Below the pieces are notes generated by a model that saw only the letters and a list, made by a program, of their open reading frames with translations, was not told the DNA's origin and did no database searches. 64,000 nt of DNA, from NCBI RefSeq assembly GCF_029024105.1, contig NZ_CP118964.1, positions 124,001 through 188,000 of the forward strand, written 5' to 3'. This stretch comes from Acinetobacter lwoffii. GTDB taxonomy: Bacteria > Pseudomonadota > Gammaproteobacteria > Pseudomonadales > Moraxellaceae. A program made the position numbers and the translations under genes. Positions within the stretch are counted from its first letter, which is position 1. Every line of letters begins with the position of its first letter. Of this stretch, positions 41,761-49,344 are shown one piece after another.

Positions 41761-42082
41761 TGGAAAGTGGGTCATGGATCTGCACAGCGAAGCAGTCAAG
41801 CTGTTTTTGAGTAATAAAGTTAAATACTAGGTAATAAATAATCATACTTAGTAATAAAGTTTCATACGAATTTTCAAAATAAAGAAAATATATTCATTAT
41901 TTTCAGTATTTTGTAATTTTGGTATGAAACTTTTTTTATTTTGATAGAATTAAATTTAGACTAGCCCTGCCTATAGTATGATACTTTAATAAATACAATA
42001 TAATTTTGGAACCAATAAAAACAAATACTTATGCACAACAAAGGATGAAACTTTATTACTCTCATATAGGTGTTTATTCTTC
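41761..42082. other. AT-rich spacer inside the GC-rich island
   Basis: This 320-bp stretch has GC content far below both flanks and encodes nothing. It holds the repeat array described at 41809-42060 and separates degP (plus strand) from the kefB fragment (minus strand). Confidence 0.8.
41809..42060. mobile_element. Short element with repeated ends (MITE-like)
   Basis: Three direct copies of a 17-18-bp motif start at 41811, 41831 and 41851, exactly 20 bp apart (best copy GTAATAAAGTTTCATAC). Inverted copies lie at 41921 (GGTATGAAACTT), 41974 (AGTATGATACTT) and 42043 (GGATGAAACTTTATTACT). The outermost arms, GAGTAATAAAGTT and AACTTTATTACTC, form a terminal inverted repeat. Arrays of about 20-bp sites at both ends recall Tn7- or Tn402-type transposons. 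A small iteron origin is the alternative. No clear target duplication. Confidence 0.55.
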
Positions 42083-42396
42083 CTATACTCGACCGGATGT
42101 TGTGGCGACCTGCAAAAGACCGACACCGAAGATCAGCCGCCGCAGCTCCATCAGCTTGCCAAGCGAGAATTCCAGCCCCAGCATGAACAGCAACAAGATC
42201 ACGCCCAATTCACCGATAGCGCCAAGGGTTGCTTCACCATCAATAAGCTCGAGACCGTGCGGGCCCAAAGCCATGCCTGCAAGCAAAAACCCAACGATCG
42301 AAGGAACACCTAAACGGGAGCATATGGCAACGGCAATGAATGCGCCCGAAATCAGGGTCGCACCCGCAATCAGGAATTCGGCGGTTCCATGCATCG
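42083..42396 (-). pseudogene. KefB-type antiporter N-terminal fragment
   Basis: The fragment reads MHGTAEFLIAGATLISGAFI, VPSIVGFLLAGMALGPHGLE and ILLLFMLGLEFSLGKLMELR, the first membrane helices of a CPA2-family K+/H+ antiporter (KefB), starting at about 42396. It is cut at about 42090 by the AT-rich element, so nearly all of the transporter is missing. KefB is a regular member of tLST islands. Confidence 0.85.
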
Positions 42397-42399
42397 ACT

Positions 42400-42912
42400 T
42401 CAGCCCCTTCGCCCGGATACTGTCGTTCCAATCCACGCCGGCGGATCAGAGGCTGGAAAGGACTCGATGGCAGCCTCCAGAACTGGATCGAGAAACTCAG
42501 CCTCCGATTTCTGCGGCGTTCCCGTGTTTTCGGATGCGCCGTATCCTTTTGGGAGGTGATGCTCCGACATCGTCGGTTGCCCCATCTGAACCCACCCTTC
42601 CTTGGAAGTATCGACCCCGCGATAAAGCTGATGACTGCTTGTGCCCGCCCAAGGGTTTGGTCCGATGCGCCGCGGACGATCTTCACGCACGATATAGCGC
42701 CAATCGTTCTTGAGGGCATAGTCGACAGCGCTGTCGCGATCTGGAAATGTCATCCTGATAGGCCGGTAAGGATCCTGAGACGTCGTCCATCCCATCAAGG
42801 GCTCAAGGTTCTGCGGGCGTGACGGTTCGAACTCCAGAACCCAGTGTCGGGATCGTGGCGCGGACGTGGCGGCCGCGCGCGGGTCGGTAAATGATGGCGG
42901 TTGGCACATCAT
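42400..42912 (-). CDS. NDUFS4-like (ETC_C1) domain protein
   Basis: This 170-residue frame has a central HWVLEFEPSRPQNLEPLMGW then DPYRPIRMTFPDRDSAVDYA and KNDWRYIVRED, the pattern of the NDUFS4/ETC_C1 accessory subunit domain of complex I. The C-terminus (EAAIESFPASDPPAWIG) is a short motif seen in unrelated small bacterial proteins. Whether it interacts with the host's respiratory complex is unknown. The start is uncertain. It lies between KefB and a membrane protein gene in a minus-strand cluster. Confidence 0.7.
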   Translation of the reverse strand: MMCQPPSFTDPRAAATSAPRSRHWVLEFEPSRPQNLEPLMGWTTSQDPYRPIRMTFPDRDSAVDYALKNDWRYIVREDRPRRIGPNPWAGTSSHQLYRGVDTSKEGWVQMGQPTMSEHHLPKGYGASENTGTPQKSEAEFLDPVLEAAIESFPASDPPAWIGTTVSGRRG

Positions 42913-42959
42913 GAGAACGAAGGTTGGTTCCGGGAATTGTTGGTGCGAATGGCGGGCGG

Positions 42960-43664
42960 TTATGTCCTTGCATCATCTTTCGAATCTCCTTTCTTCTGTT
43001 TATTGTTGGCTGCATTTGCGTCTGGCTTGGACTTTGAGTGCTCGATGTCGTCCAGCCGCTCGATCTTGCGTGAGTTCGCCATGATCGTTTCTACAGCCGA
43101 CCGAAGCGCTTCAGGGTCGTTGTCGCTGCTGATGTCCGAACGCATCGCAATCGTGACTTCAGCTACGGCATGCATCACCTGTTCTGCGTCATTGCCGTTC
43201 AACTGGCCATCCTCAAGTCCATCAACAAGCAGATCAAGAACGCGTCGGAACGCTTCGACAACTGGCGCGCTGCCGACAACGGCAAGCTTGTGGCTGATGA
43301 CCCTGAGTTCATCAATGAGCGCAAAATCATGACGTTCACGCTCCACGATTTCAGCAACCTTTTCGATGACGCGCATATATGTGTCATGCTTTTGTTGAAA
43401 AAGAAGAACTTGCCCTTCTTTTCTTAACTCAAGCTCAGTCTGGCGATTGAGGAGCACAGCTGTCAGATAGATAGTGGCAGCTGCACCCAGGAACACTAGG
43501 ATCATCTCTTGGGCAAAAGGAACGTTTTCACCAACAAAGTATAAGCCGCGGTAGGCTGCGTAACCTACGCCCACTAAAACAATGGAAATTACCAGGTAGG
43601 CGACGTCCCTGCCGCGAAAGCTCGTCTTTACCGGTGGCTTCATGGGTTGGCCTTTCTTAATCAT
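42960..43664 (-). CDS. Two-span membrane protein of unknown family
   Basis: This 234-residue protein has two N-terminal membrane segments (AYLVISIVLVGVGYAAYRGL and MILVFLGAAATIYLTAVLLN) and a cytoplasmic helical part (LLFQQKHDTYMRVIEKVAEI, HAVAEVTIAMRSDISS). The last 30 residues are charged and low in complexity. I do not recognise a named family. The start may be MKPPVKTSFRG at 43643. It lies in an operon-like row with the MscS gene. Confidence 0.7.
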   Translation of the reverse strand: MIKKGQPMKPPVKTSFRGRDVAYLVISIVLVGVGYAAYRGLYFVGENVPFAQEMILVFLGAAATIYLTAVLLNRQTELELRKEGQVLLFQQKHDTYMRVIEKVAEIVERERHDFALIDELRVISHKLAVVGSAPVVEAFRRVLDLLVDGLEDGQLNGNDAEQVMHAVAEVTIAMRSDISSDNDPEALRSAVETIMANSRKIERLDDIEHSKSKPDANAANNKQKKGDSKDDART

Positions 43665-43848
43665 GGCTGTCGTTGCCTAGCGAACGGGTGTCAGGGGCAG
43701 GTTCGGTCTCCTTTTCGGGCCGCAAGAGAATAGGGGTTGGTCCAGAGCCAAATACATTGAACCCATCCCGCAGACAGCGCTCGAAAATCGTTTCATCCCA
43801 GTTCGAGAAATCTCTTTCCACTTCATATGTATATTTTGGCCGTGTCAT
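43657..43848 (-). CDS. Small unknown protein overlapping mscS
   Basis: A 63-residue protein (MTRPKYTYEVERDFSNWDET, FERCLRDGFNVFGSGP) whose ATG overlaps the mscS stop by four bases (ATGA), a sign of translational coupling. It overlaps the next gene by 8 bases. The family is unknown. Confidence 0.5.
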   Translation of the reverse strand: MTRPKYTYEVERDFSNWDETIFERCLRDGFNVFGSGPTPILLRPEKETEPAPDTRSLGNDSHD

Positions 43849-44756
43849 TGGGCACCAGCCGGAGCTTCGATCCGAAAGGCAGGGGCTTTTCCATCCTTGT
43901 CCTGGCCGGCATAAAGCGTCAGATGCGGATAAGGGATTTCGATGCCAAGTTCGTCGAAGCGCTGTTTTATCCTGTGCAGATATTCGCGCCGGATTGACCA
44001 TTGCTCACCTGGCAAGACCTTGAGGCGAAGACGCAGGATAACCGAAGAGTCACCCAACGTTTCGACCCCAAAGACCTCTGGCTCGGCTAATATTCTCGTT
44101 GACCAGGTTGTTTCCGAAGCTAGCTCACGGGCGACACTCTCCATAACGTTCAATGCCTCCTGAAGGTTTTCGCGATAGGCGACACCGACATCGATTACGG
44201 CCATCGAATAGTCCGTTGTCTTATTTGTCAGATTGGTGATGGCTCCGTTGGGCACATAGACCACGTCACCATTGAGTTGACGCAGGCGCACATAGCGCAA
44301 CGTCATCTCTTCGACTTGGCCTGCCACACCGCCAATATCCACGATATCCCCGATGCGGAGTTGCCCTTCCAGCAACAAGACCAAACCCGAAAAATAGTCT
44401 TTTATCAGGCTCTGCGCAGCAAACCCCACTGCGATGCCGCTTACCCCCGCAGTCGTCAGGATCGGTGCCACAGAAATGCCAAGGATTGAGAGGGAAATGG
44501 TCACGGCCAAGGCCCACACGACCAGCCGACTGACGAAACGGATCAGACGAAAAGATGTTTCAATGCGTTTGACCTCATCTGCAGATCTCTTGGAAGTGCG
44601 GGTTCTTTTGCTGATGCGTGTGATGGCCCGCGAAAGCACTGCGGACACGAGCCACGCCACGGTCATGACGAGCACAATCTGTGCAACTGTTTGGGAAACG
44701 GAAATAAGGCCGGATAGGAGCTCTGCCTGTGTGACCTGCAAATTCAAAAAATTCAT
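43845..44756 (-). CDS. MscS-family mechanosensitive channel
   Basis: This 303-residue protein has three N-terminal membrane spans, the pore-lining VAPILTTAGVSGIAVGFAAQ then SLIKDYFSGLVLLLEGQLRI, the beta domain (GDIVDIGGVAGQVEEMTLRY) and the C-terminal alpha/beta part (VYVPNGAITNLTNKTTDYSM). It is a small-conductance channel that opens under hypo-osmotic shock. It lies 3 bases downstream of the second hdeD, with a slight overlap, in one operon. Confidence 0.92.
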   Translation of the reverse strand: MNFLNLQVTQAELLSGLISVSQTVAQIVLVMTVAWLVSAVLSRAITRISKRTRTSKRSADEVKRIETSFRLIRFVSRLVVWALAVTISLSILGISVAPILTTAGVSGIAVGFAAQSLIKDYFSGLVLLLEGQLRIGDIVDIGGVAGQVEEMTLRYVRLRQLNGDVVYVPNGAITNLTNKTTDYSMAVIDVGVAYRENLQEALNVMESVARELASETTWSTRILAEPEVFGVETLGDSSVILRLRLKVLPGEQWSIRREYLHRIKQRFDELGIEIPYPHLTLYAGQDKDGKAPAFRIEAPAGAQ

Positions 44757-45550
44757 TTATATGCACTCCCTATTATTCTGCAACGAAAGGTCGGCTGGCG
44801 CAGCGCTGCTTCTCTTTTTTTAAAGGCAGCCAGGTCCTGTGACGTGCCTGGCCGCCGTTCTCGCGTTTTAAGTGGCTGTAGTTTCGGCCCCAGCGTGTCG
44901 TCCGAAGCGCTGACTTTCCGAAGCTTCAATGCCAACAGGATCATGGTTACACCGAAGATTGCGGCATAGACGCCCAACAACCAACCGAGGGCCATAATAC
45001 TGCCTGCGGGTGTCGTGAACAAGACCCATGTGACGGCAGCGCCAAGCAAGATGGAAATGACACCGCTGAGGACGAGCAACCATTCCCCCTCGATTTCCTT
45101 ACGGAGCCGAAAGGCCGCGACGATCTCCATCACGCCGGATGTGATCGACCAGAATGCAACCATCGTCCAGAGAAACACGGTTAACACGAGTGTCGCGACG
45201 AACGGGCTGACCAGGACGATAAGCCCGGTTGCGATGCCAAGGAGGCCGCTGAAGATCAACCAGCCCCAGCTTTCACCCTGACGCATGTTTTTATAGCCCG
45301 ACCAAAGCCCCAGTACGCCATCCGCAAAGGAGTAGGCACCAAACACAATGGTCAGTGTTAGGACCGCTTCAGCGGGCATCAGCCATGCCAGGGCGGCAAG
45401 AATGACGGCAACGATGCCGCGCCACAGGAAAGCCTTCCAGTCGGCTTGGGAAACAAGTCTTGGAAAACCACACTCTGCGTTGTGATATGGTAGCTCATGA
45501 GAAGACCTGTTTGATGTACAACTGTTTGTTTTGCAACAACATTTTAGCAC
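44753..45550 (-). CDS. hdeD: HdeD-family membrane protein, second copy
   Basis: A DUF308/HdeD protein with six membrane segments (FLWRGIVAVILAALAWLMPA, VLTLTIVFGAYSFADGVLGL, GWLIFSGLLGIATGLIVLVS, VFLWTMVAFWSITSGVMEIV and two more). It has an extra polar C-terminal tail (KTRERRPGTSQDLAAFKKRE). The longest frame gives 265 residues, but its first 30 (MLKCCCKTNSCTSNRSS) look non-coding; a start at about 45500 or later is likely. It is diverged from the copy at 38108. Confidence 0.87.
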   Translation of the reverse strand: MLKCCCKTNSCTSNRSSHELPYHNAECGFPRLVSQADWKAFLWRGIVAVILAALAWLMPAEAVLTLTIVFGAYSFADGVLGLWSGYKNMRQGESWGWLIFSGLLGIATGLIVLVSPFVATLVLTVFLWTMVAFWSITSGVMEIVAAFRLRKEIEGEWLLVLSGVISILLGAAVTWVLFTTPAGSIMALGWLLGVYAAIFGVTMILLALKLRKVSASDDTLGPKLQPLKTRERRPGTSQDLAAFKKREAALRQPTFRCRIIGSAYK

Positions 45551-45849
45551 ACAATAGGCCTTCTCATCCTTTGTGTGGTGAATAATTCAGGTTAGGAGTA
45601 TGAGGGAGCAGAATCACCCGTTTTTCGGACCAAGTTTCCATGCCAAAATGGCAAACACTCCCTCCGGCCAATTTGACGGTGCCAAAAAGATTCGATTTGT
45701 CCCCAGGCGCATGGCTGCGGGAGACGCGCCGTGGCTTCTTGGCCGATGCTTTATCTTTCGAAATAGGCATGCTGGGGGTTCCACGTATCACTCGATGGTG
45801 CCTCAAGGGAATCATCCAACTGAGTTGTCGCTCTCCAGGAAACTGTCAC

Positions 45850-46155
45850 CCCATGTCTTGGGAGACATCACCGCGATCGGGGGCAGGAGAAGCGGAATTT
45901 GGTTCACGCCGGATGGCATTCACCGTCAGCTCGACGAGCTACGGATCGACTTCGGCTTCTGCCAAACCATGGAGTTTAACGAGCTTTGGCCTCATGAGTA
46001 CAGAGCGGTACTCGCCCAGAAGCGCTGGCGACAGCAGGTAAAGCAATGCCCTCGACAACATCGCATCCAGGACCGACGCTACCGGACTGTCGCCGGAATC
46101 CGCATCAGACCGGCGACCACGACATTCGTATCGACGACGAATACGGGTGGGTTCA
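45850..46155 (-). pseudogene. PIN-domain toxin, multiply broken
   Basis: The start MNPPVFVVDTNVVVAGLMRI carries the first acidic residue of a PIN nuclease. The frame then shifts to DSPVASVLDAMLSRALLYLL, SPALLGEYRSVLMRPKL and meets a TAG at 45939; beyond it LVELTVNAIRRE and APDRGD (the DxGD acidic block) follow. All pieces match the PIN-family toxin pattern, but the gene cannot make a full protein. No antitoxin is recognisable. Bases 45551-45850 hold nothing I can name. Confidence 0.65.
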
Positions 46156-46329
46156 TTGCGAGCCCTCCTCCCTGTACCGCTGTCAGCAAAACACACTGGA
46201 TCCCCGCGTTCGCGAAGATGACGACGCGTAAGTCAGCGCTATACCGGTCTGCCCCTGGTCTTGCGGCGCCGCAGCGATTGGCTGGCCCCGCGTTCGGCTC
46301 GGCGCGTGACCGCATTCCGGCGACGTGAC

Positions 46330-46534
46330 GCTCTGCAATCATCCGTTTGCGCAGGATATTGGTTCTGGCGATACACCGTCCGCACGAAACGACAGATGGG
46401 ATCGATTGACGCAGTGGGCGCTTGACCAGCACGCGGATGCGTGCCCGCGCGCTCTCGCGCACCTGCCAGTCGATGCTGACATTGGCCTTCACGCGCTCGA
46501 CCCGCTCATGGGCGAGATTACACCACGTGCTCAC
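46330..46534 (-). pseudogene. Possible type I restriction (HsdR) C-terminal remnant
   Basis: The sequence VERVKANVSIDWQVRESARA then RIRVLVKRPLR resembles the conserved C-terminal NVSIDWxxRExxRAxxRxLVKR block of HsdR subunits. It continues out of frame. Too short for certainty. Confidence 0.35.
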
Positions 46535-46544
46535 AGGCGCCTGA

Positions 46545-46670
46545 TCATAACGCCCAGTACAAGGTGACGCGAAAATTGAGCTGATAGTCGTCCTGGTCCG
46601 GCGTGACCGTTTTCAACGGGAACCCGGCGCTGAGCTCGCCCGTGAGCCATTGTGCATAACGAAACGATAG
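46545..46670 (-). pseudogene. Beta-barrel outer membrane protein C-terminal fragment
   Basis: The frame reads LASAGMGLSFRYAQWLTGEL, SAGFPLKTVTPDQDDYQLNF and RVTLYWAL before a TGA. Alternating hydrophobic residues and an aromatic C-terminal strand are typical of the last strands of an outer membrane barrel, for example of the two-partner secretion type. It joins directly to the restriction remnant. Confidence 0.35.
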
Positions 46671-46679
46671 ACCCATACC

Positions 46680-47040
46680 AGCACTCGCAAGATATTTGCC
46701 CCTGGAGCAAGCGCTCTATGCCCGTCAGCCCGTGGACTCCGATGCACTGGTCCACCACTCCGACCGAGGCTCGCAGTATGTGTCCATCCGCTACACGGAG
46801 CGCCTGGCTGAGATGGGCATCGAACCGTCGGTTGGAAGCCGTGGCGACAGCTACGACAACGCCCTGGCCGAGACTATCAACGGGCTGTACAAAGCGGAGC
46901 TGATTCATCGACGCGGCCCCTGGAAAACCCGGGAATCCGTCGAACTGGCCACGCTGCACTGGGTACACTGGTTCAACCACCATCGACTGTTGGAGCCCAT
47001 CGGGTATATCCCGCCGGCGGAAGCAGGTTGTTTTCAATCG
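46680..47040 (+). pseudogene. IS3-family OrfB C-terminal fragment
   Basis: Reads LEQALYARQPVDSDALVHHS then DRGSQYVSIRYTERLAEMGI (second Asp), DSYDNALAETINGLYKAELI (Glu) and WVHWFNHHRLLEPIGYIPPA, a clean IS3 transposase C-terminus. The 5' part is missing and the last residues are replaced by IS91-type sequence. Confidence 0.85.
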
Positions 47041-47155
47041 AGTGCAGAGGCGGACAAAGACTGCTACGGGTCGGCAGCAGCGACTGAGTGCTTCAGAATC
47101 GTGCAACCAGGCGATAAACTGTATAGAAAAACACAATATCGCAAGGACGCGGATC

Positions 47156-47320
47156 ATGCCCCACGCGGCGGCGGCCAGGATGGCCAGCCGGGAGCGGGAT
47201 GCTGGTCGTTACCAGCGTCACCGGCCCGAGCAAACCCTGCTCTATCAGATCGTCGACGAGTATTACCCGGCGCTCGCTGCCCATTTGGCTGAGCAGGGCA
47301 GGGAACTACCGAGTTATGTG
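47156..47320 (+). pseudogene. IS91-family transposase N-terminal fragment
   Basis: Reads MPHAAAARMASRERDAGRYQ then RHRPEQTLLYQIVDEYYPAL and LAEQGRELPSYV, the start of an IS91 (Y2) transposase. It ends exactly at the ISPpu12-like terminal repeat at 47321, so the ISL3 element cuts it. Confidence 0.7.
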
Positions 47321-47407
47321 GGGTAAGCGGATTAAATGGTTGATCTTACCTTTGCATGAGAGTGAGACAGACCGGCATCTCATCGGATTATCTGGTTGAT
47401 GCTTCAC

Positions 47408-47815
47408 CTACTGCTGGTGCATGTTTCCTTCGCTAATTCCAGCAAGAACCCCACACGCCTCAACTTCCCGGTCATCGTTGCAACTCGCTCTCAGTGAAAC
47501 GAGTTGTTTCTCAAGCGCTTGCAGAGCGGTTATCTGCGACCGCACATGAGAGATGTGATCATCGAGCAAGGCGTTGACGGCGGTACAAGGCTGATGAGGG
47601 TCGTCCTGATAGCTCTGTAGTTCGTGAATCTCAGCCAGTGACAGGCCCAGGATTCTGCAGCGACGGATGAAGGCCAGCCCCTCACCATGCTTCTCGGTAT
47701 AGACACGGTAACCGTTGTCCTGCCGATCAGGCGGCGGCAACAAGCCCTGCTGTTCATAGAAGCGGATCGTCTGTGTTTCGACCCCTACCAACTGCGCCAA
47801 CTGACCAATGCGCAT
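47408..47815 (-). CDS. MerR-family metal regulator (CadR/PbrR-like)
   Basis: This 135-residue regulator has the MerR helix-turn-helix (MRIGQLAQLVGVETQTIRFY, EQQGLLPPPDRQDNGYRVY), a dimerisation helix and a C-terminal metal-site pattern: a Cys in HQPCTAV (about 77), another in SCNDDREVEACGVL. This fits Cd/Pb sensors. The ATG at 47815 has GGAGG seven bases before it, so I reject the longer start. It is divergent from the cation transporter and should control the promoter between them. Confidence 0.9.
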   Translation of the reverse strand: MRIGQLAQLVGVETQTIRFYEQQGLLPPPDRQDNGYRVYTEKHGEGLAFIRRCRILGLSLAEIHELQSYQDDPHQPCTAVNALLDDHISHVRSQITALQALEKQLVSLRASCNDDREVEACGVLAGISEGNMHQQ

Positions 47816-47846
47816 CAGCCTCCTCCCCAACGGATTCTTTACTCTA

Positions 47847-47877
47847 TTGACCTTATAGTAGCTTTATAGTTTTAAAT
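47847..47877 (+). promoter_or_regulatory. MerR-type promoter with 19-bp spacer
   Basis: TTGACC (47847-47852) and TTAAAT (47872-47877) are separated by 19 bp that contain the dyad-like CTTATAGTAGCTTTATAG. A too-long spacer with the operator inside is the hallmark of MerR-controlled promoters. It points to the cation transporter gene. Confidence 0.7.
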
Positions 47878-47910
47878 GGTACCACAACATTGTTCAAGTG
47901 GAGTCGTATC

Positions 47911-48807
47911 ATGAGCAAATCCTGTGGTGGCGCCTGTGGCGGTGATGCAACGTCCGCAGCGGATACCGATATACAGGCCTCCTCCGAGGCGCCAGGGAGA
48001 TGGGTCAGTGTTTATGCCGTGCCGAAGATGGACTGTCCATCAGAAGAACGAATGATTCGCCTAGCCCTGAACGGCTTTGAGGAGATTCGGGCGCTGTCCT
48101 TCGACTTGTCGAACCGCCGGCTGAAGGTCGTGCATGACGGCGAGGTCGAGCCCGTCACCTCGAAACTGAAGACCTTGGGGCTAGGCGCCTCGCTTCAGGA
48201 AACCGTCGCTGCAAATCCGGAGACCATCAAGGCCGCCGAGTTTTCGGCAGCTTCTGCTAAGCAAGAATCCGGGACCCTGCGCTGGTTGCTCGGCATCAAT
48301 GCACTTCTGTTCGTGGTGGAAATGACTGCCGGTCTGATCGCCCAGTCCACCGGCCTGATTGGAGAATCCCTGGACAATTTTGCCGATGCGGCGGTGTACG
48401 GGCTTGCCCTTTATGCGGTTGGACATAGCGTGAAAATGCAGGTACGTGCCGCGCATCTTGCTGGTGTACTGCAACTGATCTTGGCTGTGGGCGTACTCAT
48501 AGAGGTGGTGAGACGCTTTGTATTCGGTAGTGAGCCTGAATCGCTGGTGATGATGGCTATCGCATTCGTCGCATTGATTGCCAATACCAGTTGTCTGCTG
48601 CTCATATCCAAACATCGGGAGGGCGGGGCGCACATGAAGGCAAGCTGGATATTCTCGGCCAACGACGTGGTGATCAACCTGGGGGTCATCACCGCCGGCG
48701 CTCTGGTCGCGTGGACCGGGTCCAATTATCCGGATCTGATTATCGGCACCATCGCGGGGGTAATTGTACTTAACGGTGCTAGACGCATTCTGGCGCTCAA
48801 GGATTAA
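47911..48807 (+). CDS. Cation transporter with metal-binding N-terminus (ISPpu12 cargo)
   Basis: This 298-residue protein starts with a Cys-rich leader (MSKSCGGACGGDATSA), then an HMA-like region with PKMDCPSEERM (about 40-100), then CDF-type membrane helices (WLLGINALLFVVEMTAGLIA, GLIGESLDNFADAAVYGLAL, WIFSANDVVINLGVITAGAL). The DNFAD and NDVVIN motifs match CDF metal sites. It probably exports divalent metals. The ATG at 47911 has GTGGAG before it. Confidence 0.88.
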   Translation: MSKSCGGACGGDATSAADTDIQASSEAPGRWVSVYAVPKMDCPSEERMIRLALNGFEEIRALSFDLSNRRLKVVHDGEVEPVTSKLKTLGLGASLQETVAANPETIKAAEFSAASAKQESGTLRWLLGINALLFVVEMTAGLIAQSTGLIGESLDNFADAAVYGLALYAVGHSVKMQVRAAHLAGVLQLILAVGVLIEVVRRFVFGSEPESLVMMAIAFVALIANTSCLLLISKHREGGAHMKASWIFSANDVVINLGVITAGALVAWTGSNYPDLIIGTIAGVIVLNGARRILALKD

Positions 48808-48810
48808 GCA

Positions 48811-49323
48811 ATGTCCATTTTTGGCAAACATCTGTCACCGTACGCTCTGTTGTCCATATCGGGCCTGCTGGCAGCGTCTGATCAGGCCGTAAAATGGCTG
48901 GTGCAACAATCAATGGCATATGGCGAGTCTATTTCAGTGACCTCATACTTTAACTGGGTACACGTATGGAATACCGGTGCCGCATTCAGTCTTTTTGCGA
49001 ATGGTGGAGGCTGGCAGCGCTACTTTTTTATCGGAATCGCGGTAGTGGTCTCGATTTTTCTGATCAAGCTGATCCTTGAAAATCGTCATAAAGGAGAAGC
49101 CATCGCTTACAGTCTTATCCTCGGTGGCGCCATGGGCAACCTGATTGACCGGGTCTTTCGCGGCTATGTTGTGGATTCCTTTGATTTCTATTGGCGAGAC
49201 TGGCATTGGCCGGCCTTCAACCTGGCTGATATTGCAATTGTCCTCGGTGCCTTACTTTTAGTTTCCAGCAGCTTGTTGGGTAAAAAAGCAAACACCAATG
49301 CCGAGTCGGATGGATCTGACTGA
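48811..49323 (+). CDS. lspA: Lipoprotein signal peptidase (ISPpu12 cargo)
   Basis: This 170-residue LspA has four membrane spans and the two catalytic Asp motifs, GNLIDRVFRGYVVDSFDFYW (about 110-130) and PAFNLADIAI (about 140). LspA cleaves prolipoproteins in the inner membrane. It starts 3 bases after the transporter stop in the same operon. Why ISL3-type elements carry LspA with metal genes is not known; resistance to the inhibitor globomycin is one suggestion. Confidence 0.93.
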   Translation: MSIFGKHLSPYALLSISGLLAASDQAVKWLVQQSMAYGESISVTSYFNWVHVWNTGAAFSLFANGGGWQRYFFIGIAVVVSIFLIKLILENRHKGEAIAYSLILGGAMGNLIDRVFRGYVVDSFDFYWRDWHWPAFNLADIAIVLGALLLVSSSLLGKKANTNAESDGSD

Positions 49324-49344
49324 CACCTACGCCTATACAACACC

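Larger units (their letters stand above)
33811..45550. other. Rearranged heat-resistance island (tLST/LHR type)
   Basis: GC content and codon use change abruptly at 33.8 kb. The block contains ClpK, YfdX, HdeD, a thioredoxin remnant, an M48 peptidase, DegP, a KefB remnant and MscS, the gene set of the transmissible locus of stress tolerance known from Klebsiella, Pseudomonas and other Proteobacteria. The plus-strand half (to 41760) and the minus-strand half (42083-45550) face each other across an AT-rich element. The small heat-shock proteins of the complete locus are not visible here. Confidence 0.85.

Noticed and set aside
42240..42822. Plus-strand and alternative minus-strand ORFs over the NDUFS4-like gene
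   Set aside because: They lack domain similarity, while the 42400-42912 frame has a recognisable motif pattern.
45600..46328. Plus-strand ORF of 242 codons at the end of the island
   Set aside because: It runs opposite the PIN-toxin remnant, has no family resemblance and mixed composition; likely chance.
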